Positions 22,952-41,088 of a stretch of 64,000 nucleotides of DNA are shown in pieces. Source of the DNA: Spongospora subterranea. Its lineage: Eukaryota > Endomyxa > Phytomyxea > Plasmodiophorida > Plasmodiophoridae. Position 1 is the stretch's first letter, and every line of letters begins with the position of its first letter. Both the position numbers and the translations under genes were made by a program. The DNA is taken from NCBI GenBank assembly GCA_900404475.1, contig OUQQ01000017.1, forward strand, positions 1-64,000. The letters run 5' to 3'. A model generated the notes under the pieces. That model was given only the letters and a program-made list of their open reading frames with translations. It had not been told where the DNA came from and made no database searches.

Positions 22952-23560
22952 TCGTTACAAAGACGAGTATCATCGCTTTTTTTGTAAATTCAACGTGTTG
23001 AAACGCGAAAATAATTTTTGTCCTGTCTGCCAGAGGCTTCCTGATGTGGCGTCAGGGAAGCCTGATCACGTAAGCGTAGCAACCAAACATTGTGGAGGAC
23101 TATCTGGTTTCTTTATAATTATTAATAACGGGTTCACAATGCTTGTCATATCCATGCTGACATCGGGAACACCGTCTTTCATCGAAAATGTTGCAACTGA
23201 AATTTACGCATGCGCACGTTTTGCAAGGCTTAGCGGAAGAAACAGAGACAACTGGCAGTGGTAGCCTTGAAACGTCTTTATCAAATGCTAGAACACATCA
23301 AACAATCGGTATAAGTAATAAAGTAAAATAGGTTGAATAAAACACCTAATTTGACGTAATTTGCAGGAAACCATCCGAAATCTCCTGTCTTCAAAAATCC
23401 CGACCACCAAATCTCTGATCTGGTGTCTGTCACCTCGACTGAAATAAAACAGTGTCAGACACACTTTACACCTAGATGCAGGATGATCTTCAAACCTATG
23501 TCGCCAATGGAGAATGAAATCATACTGGTTGCATCTGAGATTTCCGTAGCAGCTACCACA
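22952..23560. other. Intergenic stretch
   Basis: Between the chitin deacetylase stop and the 3' end of the minus-strand RhoGEF gene. A weak frame at 22995-23264 has a CPVC pair but no other support. Nothing else seen. Confidence 0.35.
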
Positions 23561-23566
23561 GATTCT

Positions 23567-26354
23567 TCAGAGTCGCCAACGCATGACGATGCGAACACGC
23601 CAATGGTAGACCCAACTTGTCCCTTCCACCAACCGCTGATTGCTTAAATTTACAAGCTGACAACATTGAAATTGTAGAACCAACCTGGGATACCGCTCTA
23701 AAACAGTTACAAGTTCACCGATTTGAAATGAAAGATGAAGGAACTCCAAAATTGCAACACTTGGACAGCCCTGTTGATATCCAGAGGCATGATTAAGCGG
23801 TGTTGTCTCCTCAAGAACAAACCATCCTGACATTTTCCAGACTATAAGCTCTGCACTTGCGAAGGAAAACATTTTACCCTTCTCAGAGGTTCTGATATTT
23901 TTGCCCCAGCACCATCCGTCGACTTGGAGTTCCTCCCCTGCAATCAGATCATGTATCTCAAACTGGAGCTCATTAACGTTATTGCTGTTGTGTAGCACAT
24001 TCGCTCGGGAGTACATAACGCTCATGCTTGGGTGACTACATTGCAATGAAGTGGATACGGTGAATATAGATAACTTCGGCAACTGTGACAACCTCGAACC
24101 TCGAAGGCGATGTAGACAGTCTGGGCTTAATCACTGATCGAGATTTCCGAGTGAGGAATTTAGCGGCCTCATGGGCAAGTACGCTCTGCGATGATGCTCT
24201 CTTGTCGCAAAAAACATTGCGTTTCTCCTCAACAGCAGAATTTTCGTATAGAGCGCAATCGGATTGAAATGATTGCTCATTGCGTGACCGTAAAAGCGAA
24301 GAATCTGGCGAGTCACTGATATGATTGCCCGGCTTCAACTTGTCGCAAGATGGCGTTTTAACGTGTAACGTTCCCGACGCAGGCGATTCAGTATCCGAAC
24401 TTTGACGTCGGTAATCACCCCTTGACGTTGTGCTTGCAGGAGAAACGGTAACCAAAAAATTTGAGGCGCACGAACTGCATCTTTGCACAAGGTTAAGGTT
24501 CAGCGAATCGATTATGAAAAACCAGACCTACATTCTGTCTACGCTTCCTGCAATTGCGTCTAAAGTTGCCCTGAATCGAGAGCATCCGGAGCAAACAAGA
24601 GCGCCGCATCTGTATTACATGCCTTACCATCAGCCGAGTCCACATGAACAATACGTGGTGACAACCTCCGGCAATGATGTCGTCGGCGAAATAAACTAAA
24701 ATGCACTCGGCAGACTGCACAATGGTTTGAGAAGTCGTTGGGTTGCCAGATAGGAGCTGCATTTGTCGAAGTAACAGTGGAGCTTGATCTGAAAAATAAT
24801 TAGCATTCCATACGCAAATAGGGATGACACACCTAGTTGTTCTGCCTTGGAATTCTTGCATACAGTCTATTATTCGCAGAAGCCACTCAACCTTGTCGGT
24901 ATGGCTTGGAGCTAACACTGTAAAACTTTTGATCCTTGATCGAATTTCAAAAGGAAACTTTAACCCCGTTGAAGGAGCATCCAAAACCTAGTAACATTTA
25001 TGACCAATTGTGCACACCAGCCATTATAAAAAGTGTACCTCGAAGGACGAGTCAATTGGAATTTGGCGATTCAACAGCAGACCGTGACTCGTCCCTGGAG
25101 CATTTCGTGCATAAACCAGCAGGTCATTGAACAAGAAAAACTCTCGAACTTGTTTCTTTGAACGACAAACTTTGGTCAAAGATCCCGTTCGAATAAGCCG
25201 CCTGCACGTTATTTCATGAACTTGCAGTGAGGACAGCGAAATTAACCCACCTAGACGGGGTCAATAATGTAACGTCTCCAATAAAACGGTTTTGCAATTC
25301 GAGGATATTAGAGCTCATTTCTCGATCTCGAATGGCTTCATTGATTTGGACGGATACTGCAGACGCTTGGAGAAACGCCTCTGCAGACACAATCTTCTGA
25401 CAGACGAACAAAGTGCACATCAAAGGAACTTACTTTGAATGTCAGCATAATCAGGATGATCGACGGGTGTGGATAAAGACAGTTCATTAAAGATGAGCTG
25501 ATATCTATATGCGACTGCATTAAACATGAAGAATAAGAAGAAAGCGACAACTTTACCTTGGCAGACGTTGAACTGGAAGAATTAGGAAACTCTCCAGAGT
25601 ATTGCCTTTACATTCGGGTGCAGCTTCCAAACCAGCAATTGTTTTAACTATAGAATCTCCCTTCTGCCTAAGTTCGTAGAGCATGCGATTGCCGTCTTCG
25701 TGCTGAATGGCGTAAGAGCAATACATACGTAAAAAAGGAGCTGAACATTACCAGCGCCTGAATCAATAAAAAGCCAACCAGCAAAAAACGATATCGACAA
25801 ACCAAAAGCTAGAAAAACATCGCCTATTTTTTGGCATTCACTCCATCGATCCATTCTGGATGAAAGTTCGTCGAGGAATTTTCTATTCAACCCAGCTATG
25901 ACTTGGGCATTTCGGAAAAGATCTGCAAGAGCCGGAGATAACTCCTTAATCCGTGATTCCAAAGGAATTACAAACATCCCAGTTAACACTTCGATCAATT
26001 TGACGTATCTGAAAAAGTATCAGACGCATGGAGAATACATCCTCAGGTACATTACGTTTGCTCACTTCGGAGCAGCTCCTGTGCCAATCGAGTCCGTTTC
26101 AATGACTCTTTTGATTTTTCTTCCTGTGCAAAGAATGCCCTTTTTCCACATTCTTCATCACAAGGTTGGCCAGTAAAAGAATCCACACAATGGGTGACGC
26201 TCCCCTCTCTCCCATCTGTTTGACAAAACATATCTAATATCCGCATTTTCGGATCCATCTGCAGCGACAATATGTTTGCGAGAAGGTAGAAATGGGACGG
26301 GAAATTCTGGGGCCTTATTTGCCAAAAACGTGAATAACAATCTTTGCCAAACAC
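23567..26354 (-). CDS. FGD-type RhoGEF: DH, PH and FYVE domains
   Basis: A minus-strand multi-exon gene. The DH domain starts at LAQELLRSEQT (exon ending near 26054), spliced to YVKLIEVLTGMFVIPL. It continues with ELSSRMDRWSECQKIGDVF, the signature LESFLILPVQRLPR (about 25560), YQLIFNELSLSTPVDHPDY and the linker FIGDVTLLTPSR. The PH domain follows (REGSLTKVCRSKKQ ... SRIKSFTVLAPSHTDKVEWL, about 25200-24850). A FYVE finger is then assembled over two introns: APIWQPNDFSNHCAVC, RRRHHCRRCGALVCSGCS and DRICSSCA (about 24780-24440). A Ser-rich tail and a further folded segment end near 23567. DH-PH modules load GTP on Rho/Cdc42, and FYVE domains bind PI3P on endosomes. The 5' end is uncertain. Confidence 0.85.
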
Positions 26355-26385
26355 GTGAATAACAATCCTATCTTCGGCAATCGCG

Positions 26386-27304
26386 TCAATATCGCAATAA
26401 ATGGTCCCCTAATCGACGTTTCTCAGGAATGACTTGGGTATCGTGTATGCCGAGAGGCCACATATAGCTACAGTGGCCAAACAAATGCGCTGACAGAATG
26501 ATGCACATTCCCGCGTCGTTCGCAATCATGCGGTACCGTAAGAAACCAAATGCCGATTGGGTATTGTGACGATGTTTATCGGTGTGTTTGCTCTGCATAT
26601 ATCAATGACCGCTTTTAGTTTTGCAACTAAATTTTCCATATTTCTTCATGGATTCCAGTTGGACCTTTTTCACGGTAATGCTCATTTGCAAGACTGCACA
26701 GAAAATCATGGCATTGTTCTCAGCAGCATGCGCAGCGAGAATTTTATCAGTACATTCATCGACCTCTTTTGACGGTCTATTTCGCTATTTTGATTCGAAA
26801 GACAATGTAGTCGCAGATCATTTGTTTGGCAGGCGCGCATGGCTTGTTAATCATATGAGTGGGCATACATGATAGTGAATTCACCACAGATTGTGAAGTC
26901 AGTGATACAGCCTGACCCGATCCGCGAAATACTGCTTTCAAAAGCAGATATACCTTAGGGCAAGTATCGCCGCGGTCAATATTCAAACGGTTGAATGCAT
27001 CCGAAAAATCTTCATGAATCCCGGCCCACAATGAGGCACATCGAAGTTGACTATGAGTACATTCCGATGCGAATAGTGCAACAAAACTCTATTCATGTGC
27101 GAACAACAGCTGAATATTCGGGTCTGTTGAATTGATAAGTGCACCTACTGCACAAACTGTAGCCGAGGAAAAACTTGATAAGGTTTCACCTTCATCGTGG
27201 AGATGTGTTGGTAACTTGTAAACTGAAAGTCTCAATTGGGAGTGAAACAAGGCGAACGATTTACGAAATATAAATAAATTAATTATCGACAATGGAAGGA
27301 ACAT
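26386..27304 (-). CDS. Hypothetical multi-exon helical protein
   Basis: Minus-strand fragments have protein-like composition and plausible introns: 27260-27110 (THLHDEGETLSSFSSATVCA), about 27080-26975 (FVALFASECTHSQLRC and WAGIHEDFSDAFNRLNIDRG, ending at a GTATAT donor), about 26950-26870 (SGQAVSLTSQSVVNSL) and about 26715-26600 (VLQMSITVKKVQLESMKKYG). The pattern of helices loosely recalls BAR-domain proteins of the FAM92/CIBAR type, but no diagnostic motif is present. It lies between the ISCA1-like gene and the RhoGEF gene, all on one strand, so some exons could instead be the RhoGEF N-terminus. Confidence 0.3.
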
Positions 27305-27325
27305 AATTATATAGTCCCCGAATGG

Positions 27326-27877
27326 TCATGTAGTGAAGCTTTCGCCACAACCACACATTGCTTTAGCATTCGGATTCTGAAATGTAAATTCAGCCTTGAC
27401 ATCATCTTCTATATAATCCATTGTGGTTCCCACTATAAACATCAACGCCTTGCCATCAACAAGAACTGTAACTCCTGTGAAATTTTGCGATCGATTGAAC
27501 TGATTTTACAGTAAAGACTGTGTGGTGAAATACCATGCTGATTTACAACTTCATCTGTCGGTGCGATTTGATCTGCATATTTCATTGTATAGGCTTGCCC
27601 ATTACATCCGCGTCGATCAACCCCTATTCTAACCCCGACTCTGAACACCTGTCATCTCCCGAGAAGTTGAATTTCGGCATCATTACATTGTGTCATTGTC
27701 AGTGCGTTGAGAAATCAGGGAGCTGATACGATTTGCCGCCCGTTCTGTTAGCGTAATGGGCGACGCACGAGCTCGTCGCGGTACAGCAGCAAACAAGCGC
27801 ATCACCGCATTAGACGATGGTGTTGGAAGCGGTATTCGGCATACCGCTGACGCCCACGACATGCGACAAATTGGCAT
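27326..27877 (-). CDS. ISA1: Mitochondrial iron-sulfur cluster assembly protein ISCA1/Isa1
   Basis: Three minus-strand exons. The first runs from ATG 27877 (MPICRMSWASAV..., an Arg/Ser-rich presequence) through SPITLTERAANRISSLISQ to a GTAATG donor. The second gives VGVRIGVDRRGCNGQAYTM and YADQIAPTDEVVNQHG. The third gives VLVDGKALMFIVGTTMDYIE and ends NPNAKAMCGCGESF, with the stop at 27326-27328. The A-type carrier cysteines are all present: one in RGCNG and two in CGCG. Isa1/ISCA1 helps build [4Fe-4S] clusters in mitochondria. Length and motif order match the family closely, and distinction from ISCA2/Isa2 rests on the GTTMDYIEDD and NPNAK block. Confidence 0.92.
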
Positions 27878-28051
27878 TGATCCAGTATCGCACCGTGTAC
27901 CGTTCACTGGTGTATATATGGCTGACAGTCGAAGCTGCACCTCGTGTAGGTGGATACTGATGGCCGGATCGGAGCGGGGTTGACGAACAATATTATTACG
28001 CGGAGACAGCGATTTATTTATTTGTATTTTGTACCGAGAACGATTACTGCT

Positions 28052-31000
28052 TCACCGGATGTCAAAGAAACCATTGAAGTTCAGACTCCTCAGGACGTCA
28101 CCAACTGCAGAACGGTCATTGGTTGACTGGTGCGATACACGGTTAGGCTTAGCTTACATTCTGATTTCGAACCTGGTCTTGAGCTGATTTGGTGTAACAA
28201 GGCAAGAATAAATCGATTTGACGATTCAAACTCTGAGGATATTTCATCAAGCTCCCCGGAATTCTACCAAAATCGTTAGCGATATTTTGGGCAAACCCAG
28301 CTCAAGAGTCTTAAAGAATACGGATCCGCGCCCCGTAAGAACTGCTTACAATTAATACGCCATCTATGGTGCTTGTAGAACGCCAAGTTCGAAGTCGTTC
28401 TACAAGAGCCAGAATCATGCGAATATGCAGCAGAACAACACGCGCAGTACGATGCAGTAGTAATGCGCGTAGCAGATTATCCAGAAACGTGTTGTGAGAA
28501 TCAACCAGACATTCTAAATTTTCATAGGAATTACCGAGATTTTCTGTGTGACAGAGATTCTGCAGAAAACCTGACGGAGATGATGTCAAAATTTTGACTA
28601 CCTAATGAACAGAACAATAGATCTACTGACCTGATTTCAAATGCTTTGACATGCGATTACGGATATAGTTATGAAGGTTATTGACGAAGTGCGACATTTT
28701 CCATTTTACGTGCAAAAACCGGCGCTCAAGTTCTGCATCAAATTCCTTGGCAGGCACAATCGCTGAACGCATCAGCGATTCCAGCGAGGATTTCGCGCAA
28801 AGGATTTCAATCAGAAAGGAAAACACTGAGTTGTAATGGGCCAAATGCTGCGCCGTAATCGCCAAGGAGCAAGGGTGTGGGACCTAAGCGAACCGTTTAC
28901 CTAAAAGATTGAGTTCAGATGAGTGCAGTGATCACCTCAATTTCGATGTAGGGCAAGAAACTGTCAGTAAACGCGACCTTGACCAGAAATTCTTCCCTAT
29001 CGTCATGGCAGGCATCCAATAACAATTGGGTTAGGCCTCCTTCATCAATTTCACCTTTAGTCCGTTGCAACGACAACTCTGAAACAAAATCAACATATCG
29101 ATGTCCAGATTGCATGAAGAAGATGTCTCGGATTGTTGATAACCAGCCGCACCTAAGTTTTGATGAGAGTTTGATTCAGATGAAAATGCAGCAATTTACA
29201 GGTCATATTTATCACGGAGCATGAGGATAACAGCAGTATCGATGGAGGCGACACGGTGCATGATGGGAGATATGATCGAATCCGAGATAACCTTGCAGAA
29301 GGGGTAGGTAGGAAAATCTACAGGGAGCCCGACTTAGATGAAAATTACAGCCGTTATTGAGGATACCATTATTGAAAGACGCTTGAATGCGTTCAAGGAA
29401 AGTGTCAGCAAGACTAGGAAGCGATACAACGCATTGCATATTCTAAAAAAACGTGACCAGACGAAACGCAGCCACACTGATCAGTTACGTTTGCAGCTTG
29501 GATCAGGATGACCATATCGCATGAGCGCTGAATAGAGTTAGCACTCTCGTGGAATAGCAAAGGAACGCATTCGACGTCTCTCAAAATAACCTTATTCACT
29601 CCGGGAACAGACCTGTAGAAGAAATTAGCATAGCGGACGGCGGAACGCGAAACGGGATACTCGAGAAAGATGTCTGTTCGACACGTTTCTTGGATGACTC
29701 CAGTAAGCATTACGTCCTGAATTCCTTGCATGTATGGCGCTAAGGTTGCGATAAAAACCGGTAGCAGCACCTGGCGACGTCTGACGTCACACGTGGCAAC
29801 GGCCATACTCAACGCAGAAGCCAGACTATTTATCAATAGGGCAGTGACAGCAGCGGCTACCATAAACCAAAATGAAATTCTGATTCGCTCTATTCAGCAA
29901 CTTTACCTGAATCTTGGCGTTTATAACGCTCAGTAACCGGCGAAAGAATCGGGGCAAACATTTTGACATCAGCGAACACATTCTCGATTAATGAGCAAAC
30001 CTCCAAAAGTGTTACTGAGAGATGTCGAAATTCAGAATTTGCAGTACAAGTTGGGGGCTACTCGAATTACTTTTGGGGTTCGAGGTAACGGACTCCATTA
30101 ATGATAATCTGAGTCGTGATTGCTCAGTATGCAGAAGAGCAGCCGATGCCTGTAAACATGGCTGGTATTGACAGGACACGAACACCGAGATAAAATCGTC
30201 GATGACGGAAAGACAATCGGCAATCAAGGTAGGACGCTTGAATACCACCAATAAAAGCGATGCAGAGAAGTTAGGCAGCGACCAATTGATTACAGGTTCC
30301 CACTGTGATGGCGATTTGATTATTATATCTCAAATAACATTATGAATTTTACTTTCTCCTCAACTCGCTTGAACAAGGGCGATTCAACACCTCCCAGCAT
30401 AAGAACTGAAAACAATGTCATCGAAGAACGTGTTGCATTTATATAAAATACCGCAATAGTATACGACATCCCAATCAGACGCTTCGGGAGATGGGCAAAG
30501 CGCTTCACCACTGTAAAAACTGTTAGGAAGAACAGCCGTATAGCGACAGACGACATACCATGGCAAAACTTGAACAACGGTTGACACTTTTTCTTGATAT
30601 ATTGATTCCATACACTGGGAGAATAAGCTCGGAGCAAATGGTGGTGGGAGCGGCGATACTGGCTCCACGTCTTCTATTAACGCATGGGAGAATTTCGCCT
30701 TCAACTTTTCGGATAAGTTCATTTTAGTTGGAATCACAATATCTTCAGAGGAGTCATAGCACGAAGACGATTCGGTTTCGTAGTCCTCTTCGGTTGAAGA
30801 AAGTATTGGGAGAAACACCTCGTCAACAGATTCCGGTTTACTACTGCAGCAATTATAAAACGGAGATCACAGCTTAGAATAGATACCTTTCGGGATGTTG
30901 AAGGCAAGGCAACGGCAGGTACTTTGTGGAATTGGGAGACACCGATAAACAGCAAAGAAGCCAAAGAATATCGTATTTGTGACTCTAGATCTGAATAAGA

Positions 31001-31382
31001 CTAAAAGCAAAGCTGAGCGTAATGTCTTACATGAACATTGGTCTGAGTATACTTATCAACGCGCTTCCGAAGATCTTCAGCTAACTGAGGATCTCCGCAT
31101 ATCGTGAATTTTTCCACCAATCTGATAAGGATTAAATCAATAAAATCACAAACCTGCAGCAGTGGATAGCACCCTCTGACTACGCCGAAAACCACATCGC
31201 AATCTGTGAAAGGGAAACCGTGACTGTTGAACGTTTTCAGGCAGTATTGCAGGCGATCATTTATGTTGAAAGTGGCCCCCTAAATCCATATGAATAATAT
31301 GGAGACACGGTTGGAGGTCTGATTGGACCTCGAACGATTTTATCAACCGTAGCGTTAAGCCAACCCGAACATCATCTGTCAT
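28052..31382 (-). CDS. Gamma-tubulin complex component, GCP5-like
   Basis: A minus-strand multi-exon gene. ATG 31382 (MTDDVRVGLTLRLIKSFE) splices to DRLQYCLKTFNSHGFPF and then LVEKFTICGDPQLAEDLRKR, which resembles the GCP5 N-terminal module. An acidic linker lies at 30818-30660. A GRIP1-type region at 29790-29470 reads LLPVFIATLAPYMQGIQDVM and VPLLFHESANSIQRSCDMV. The GRIP2-type region at 28860-28320 is diagnostic: LAHYNSVFSFLIEILCAK, KWKMSHFVNNLHNYIRNRM, then LECLVDSHNTFLDNLLRALL. The last exon carries EFESSNRFILALLHQIS and ends FNGFFDIR, stop at 28052-28054. GCPs form the ring that nucleates microtubules. Membership of the Spc97/Spc98 family is firm; the GCP5 subtype is less certain. Confidence 0.85.
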
Positions 31383-31399
31383 GTGAAGTTTGTATCACC

Positions 31400-31927
31400 A
31401 GTTTACGATCAATGAAGCCCCAGGAATATTGACAATGAATTCCAAAGAGTACAGTAATGGCGAATGTTCAATGCGCTATCTGATGGAGTCCATGTTGATG
31501 AGGATCAGCGATGCGTAAAAATCGGATCCGGTCTCCGACGCAACGGAAACAAACACAGCTGACCTTCGCGCGGACATCACATGGCGCAGCCTGTTTTCCC
31601 TGACCAATTCCGACAGTCGAAAGAACAAATGCGTTTAGCAAAGCGTCATGACTTCCGTTATCGAGAGAGGGTTGATGTTTTCCGCGAAGACTCAACGTCA
31701 TTCGCGCAGGACTCGGGCATGGTACTGGTCGTCGTGAAGATCTCATCACTTGCTCGACAACTGATTTTTTTCTCCAAAGCGCATTTAAATGCCCTCAGTA
31801 GCTGTGCTGTGGGTTCGACTGGCAATTTGCTTGTCAGGCAAATTTTCTTGTGACATGTTGCATGCCGGAGGGTGTTTCAAGTAAGATGTTTGTTGATGTG
31901 AGGATCCTTTATTCTGATTCCGAATTC
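31400..31927. other. Gene-poor stretch upstream of the GCP gene
   Basis: Overlapping frames on opposite strands (plus 31581-31853, minus 31468-31749) show no motif or splice support. No RNA gene seen. Confidence 0.3.
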
Positions 31928-32218
31928 CTAATTTGCGCAATTAAATAATTCCACCAGAGGAGGCCATTGCACCAAAATTTTCGTTATTTGGAACAGCAGC
32001 TGTGCTTGCTCATGCCCATCCGTTGATAGTTGATTTCCAACCCAGACGACAATAGAAAGTGATTTTGATGATGGATGTTGGCAATCGGATGCCGGATTTA
32101 CCTCTGCCAGACTGTGGAGTGATGAGGATGTTGTTTGGAGAAGGACTTTCACATCCATCATCAGAGTCTCTTCAAAACATCGGAATGAGCCATCCCTTGT
32201 CGCCCGGCAAAGAATCAA
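31928..32218 (-). CDS. Hypothetical small protein or gene fragment
   Basis: A 96-codon minus-strand frame with coherent hydrophobic/polar patterning near its end (SLSIVVWVGNQLSTDGHEQ and LLFQITKILVQWPPLVELF). No family recognised. It may be the last exon of a gene whose upstream exons (32.2-32.6 kb) I could not assemble, or a relic. Confidence 0.25.
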   Translation of the reverse strand: MILCRATRDGSFRCFEETLMMDVKVLLQTTSSSLHSLAEVNPASDCQHPSSKSLSIVVWVGNQLSTDGHEQAQLLFQITKILVQWPPLVELFNCAN

Positions 32219-33640
32219 TCTGATTGTTTTATTAATTTACATTTCCTGTCGTATTCTCAACATTTTGATGCTTGTCCTGAGGTTGTTCTATTGGGCAAAC
32301 TTGGTGTTGCTAATACACGTAGTGTTGACTGCTTAAGTACAGACCATCCAAGGAACAACGACTGTTTGGTTCTGGCATCAAGAAAGGCCGGATGTTTTAT
32401 GGAGGTGGTTCAGCCGACCACCGCGTTCCACTCCAGAAGTACGAGTTGCAGCGATGAACCATGAATGTGCGGATTAGCGACTGACGGAGTAAAGCACAAA
32501 GAAATCCGAATACAGTATTACACTACGAAGCTTCACATTCAACGTGCTCTTTGTGAGCTAACAATCGAAATTGTTCATGAAATTCCAATTAATCGAAATT
32601 GTTCCTGAAACTTCAATTCTTTACCTGACCTCAACTAAGTTCCTTCTAGCCAAAACTGGTTTGATTTATTCGAACCTTAAACGCAAAGAGCATCGCAGAC
32701 CACCGGGACTGCGCATGCTTACGGCGTTTCACATTCGAATCCTGTGGGGCGCCATGCGGGAATCAAAGTGCTGGTGAAGGCTGAATCAACGGAAACAGAT
32801 GATACAACGTCCGAGGAGACCTAAAACCCAGCAGGAATCTATGAACGCGCGCCAGAACTAGCCACGGAACGTGAACGGCCGCCTCCAAATTTGTTGCATC
32901 CCAAACCGAGTGTATACAGGCTGCAATAAAAGGCGCCAAACCTGTGATTACGAAAAATTACAGTACTTGAAACCCCATGGACTTGTCCCTCAGGCGCAAG
33001 CGAGGAGCAGGCAACGGGCTATAGATTTTGTTATAGGCGCAGCCTGCGCAGTTCTGTGAACCACGGCTTTTTGGTGATCTAAACCTAAATTCGTTCACAA
33101 CGTCACTCACGACACCCACACAGGAAGACAACATAAGGTGTGGGTGAGACACCAGACGTCAAAGATATTGAGTGTTGGGCGCATTGCAACTCTATCGGTG
33201 CTCTTTCGAATCTGCACCGGCTCCGCCTAGACAGCCGCGGACGATTCCAGCCTGTCGCTGGGCTTATACTATCTATAATAATTACATCAACCCTAGCAGC
33301 AGCGCGTCACACATCCCGAACTTTGGATGCTGAACCTGCGTCGATCTACAAGGGCGACGTCCGAAGCGGCTCCATACCTCGACCGCAAGCCCCGTAAATC
33401 TGCATCGACCGCGGCCAATATCAATGTTAGTGTGATGGCTTGTCCTCATCATGACACGTAACGCACTTCGTCATGTCGTTATGTTACACGCAATAGCGCA
33501 CCATGAGATGCCATCTGGCAGAAATTTCCCTCTGGTCACATGGCCTCAAACGCTTTTCGCTTTTGCAAGTTTTTTGTGAATTTTCAGCACTAGTTGTTTT
33601 CAATCACGCTAAAGTGATCAATCTGTTTTGATTAACCGAC
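32219..33640. other. Gene-poor interval
   Basis: About 1.4 kb between the small minus-strand frame and the CHD gene. Short frames on the plus strand (32571-32777, 32871-33059, 33140-33397) lack motifs and splice partners. A first, short exon and the promoter of the CHD gene should lie at its right end: the acceptor TTGCAG at 33650-33655 implies an upstream exon. Confidence 0.4.
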
Positions 33641-33655
33641 GCTGCTTTATTGCAG

Positions 33656-39619
<5,964 letters not shown>

Positions 39620-39977
39620 TGCCTTGAACCAATTTTTATTAAAAAAAATCAAGATTTCTTTGTTATCAGCTCTTTGGCAGCGTCGATATGATGCTGATTG
39701 CTGATCAATAGGTTTCTGTTGGGAATAATTTCGACAATTGTTGTTAGATTTAGTGAATATTGATAGTACCAAGTCCGTAAACACAATGTTGGCAGTGTAG
39801 GTCTGTGACGAGATACACTTGTCCTGCATTCCCCAGCCATCGATCCCGTCTCTTATCCATTGGCGCGCTCTTGGGCCTTGTCAGCGTCCAAGACCAACGT
39901 GAGAAAAGGCATCCGTCAAGTAGAGCCTAGAGGGATCGTACAAAGTTAGGGGTTAGCCCCGCATCACTGTGGTCAGG
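39620..39977. other. Intergenic spacer with possible small minus-strand frame
   Basis: A 63-codon minus-strand frame (39649-39840) contains the protein-like stretch LLISNQHHIDAAKELITKKS. It has no recognisable family and no supported splice structure, so I do not call it a gene. Confidence 0.3.
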
Positions 39978-41030
39978 ATGGAAGCCCGTCGGAATGCTGA
40001 TAAGAATATGAGCGGTGACGCGGTGGCGTTCGCTATCAACCCGAAACACCCGTTTAAGTCAGTATACAGCATATTTTTGTGCATTGCCTGACCATGGCGA
40101 AGGGACTTTCAATACAGAGGGTCCTCTAAAGGAACAGGAATCAAGAAGGATCACGCACGAGAAAATCGTGAACTTATTAAGCAGCTGCAGAGAAAGGCCA
40201 AAGAGAAAGCGGAGGAAGAAGAAGCTCGGAAATCGCTACCTGTATTTCGCATGAAAAGGTTCGCCGAGGCAGGTTCGAAACTGGGCACGATGCTTAAAGA
40301 GGGCACTGTGCCTAAAGAAGGCGTGGAAAAAAAACGGGACTTTCTTAGGAAAGGTTCCGGTTCTTTACGGCGTTCGCATTCCTCTGAAGGAGAAGCAGGG
40401 CCGCATAATTCAAATATCTGTCAGGTTGGATATCATGGATTCGGGTACTGAGTTTCCGTTAATACGTTCATTAATAGATGGGTTCTCTAAAAATAGGAGA
40501 AGGCCCGCCTGCCGGCGAGAAACCCAAGAACTTCATCAAACATAATCTCAAAACTGTTGTCAACGCGCATCCTCCTAAAGTGAATCACGTTGAGCCTACA
40601 CCAATCACGCAGGAAATGTGGTTCGGAAGAGTTCCACTGTACATTCACAAAAGGAAAGTAGAACTTGCCCAGAAACAAGAAGAAAAGTAGGGATATTGTG
40701 CAACGGTCGTCTATAATTAACTATAATACCTTGTAGACGATTAGACAAAGAGAAGGAAAAACTTCCTCCAGGGATGACCCTCATGTCGGAAGAGGAGCGC
40801 CAGCGGACCGTCGAGTTGCTGTTGCAGAATCAACAGAAACTGATGGGGCAGCTTGCGAAAATGCCGCTTACTATCGAGACTCCTTCGCTTGTAGAGAAGT
40901 AAGAGATTCTTAGACTGTCGATATTGGCTTAGTCAATTCTCTTAGGCATAATCAGATAAATGCCAAAATTGAAGAAGTGGAAAGCGCATTGAAACTTTTT
41001 AGTCGCAAAAAAGTCTATATAACAGCGTAG
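39978..41030 (+). CDS. Enkurin-domain protein (ENKD1-like), cilium/flagellum associated
   Basis: A plus-strand multi-exon gene from ATG 39978 (MEARRNADKNMSGDAV). The exon near 40140-40240 reads KDHARENRELIKQLQRKAK, followed by RFAEAGSKLGTMLKEG, then KNFIKHNLKTVVN and WFGRVPLYIHKRKVELAQK. The C-terminal enkurin domain spans 40740-41030: PPGMTLMSEEERQRTVELLL, NQQKLMGQLAKMPLTIETPS and IEEVESALKLFSRKKVYI, stop 41028-41030. The order KDH...EN, FI-x-HN, PxYL-like, PPG...R...L...L, then EE-AI/AL-K-x-FSRxKV/I follows animal ENKD1. Enkurin proteins occur in axonemes and on ciliary microtubules, so this gene points to a motile zoospore stage. Confidence 0.85.
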
Positions 41031-41088
41031 CAATGTTGTGATTCATATAAATAAAAAAAATACATATTGTTATTACAAATAATGACAG

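Noticed and set aside
31468..31853. Frames on both strands upstream of the GCP gene
   Set aside because: Antiparallel, motif-free, and not joinable to neighbouring exons.
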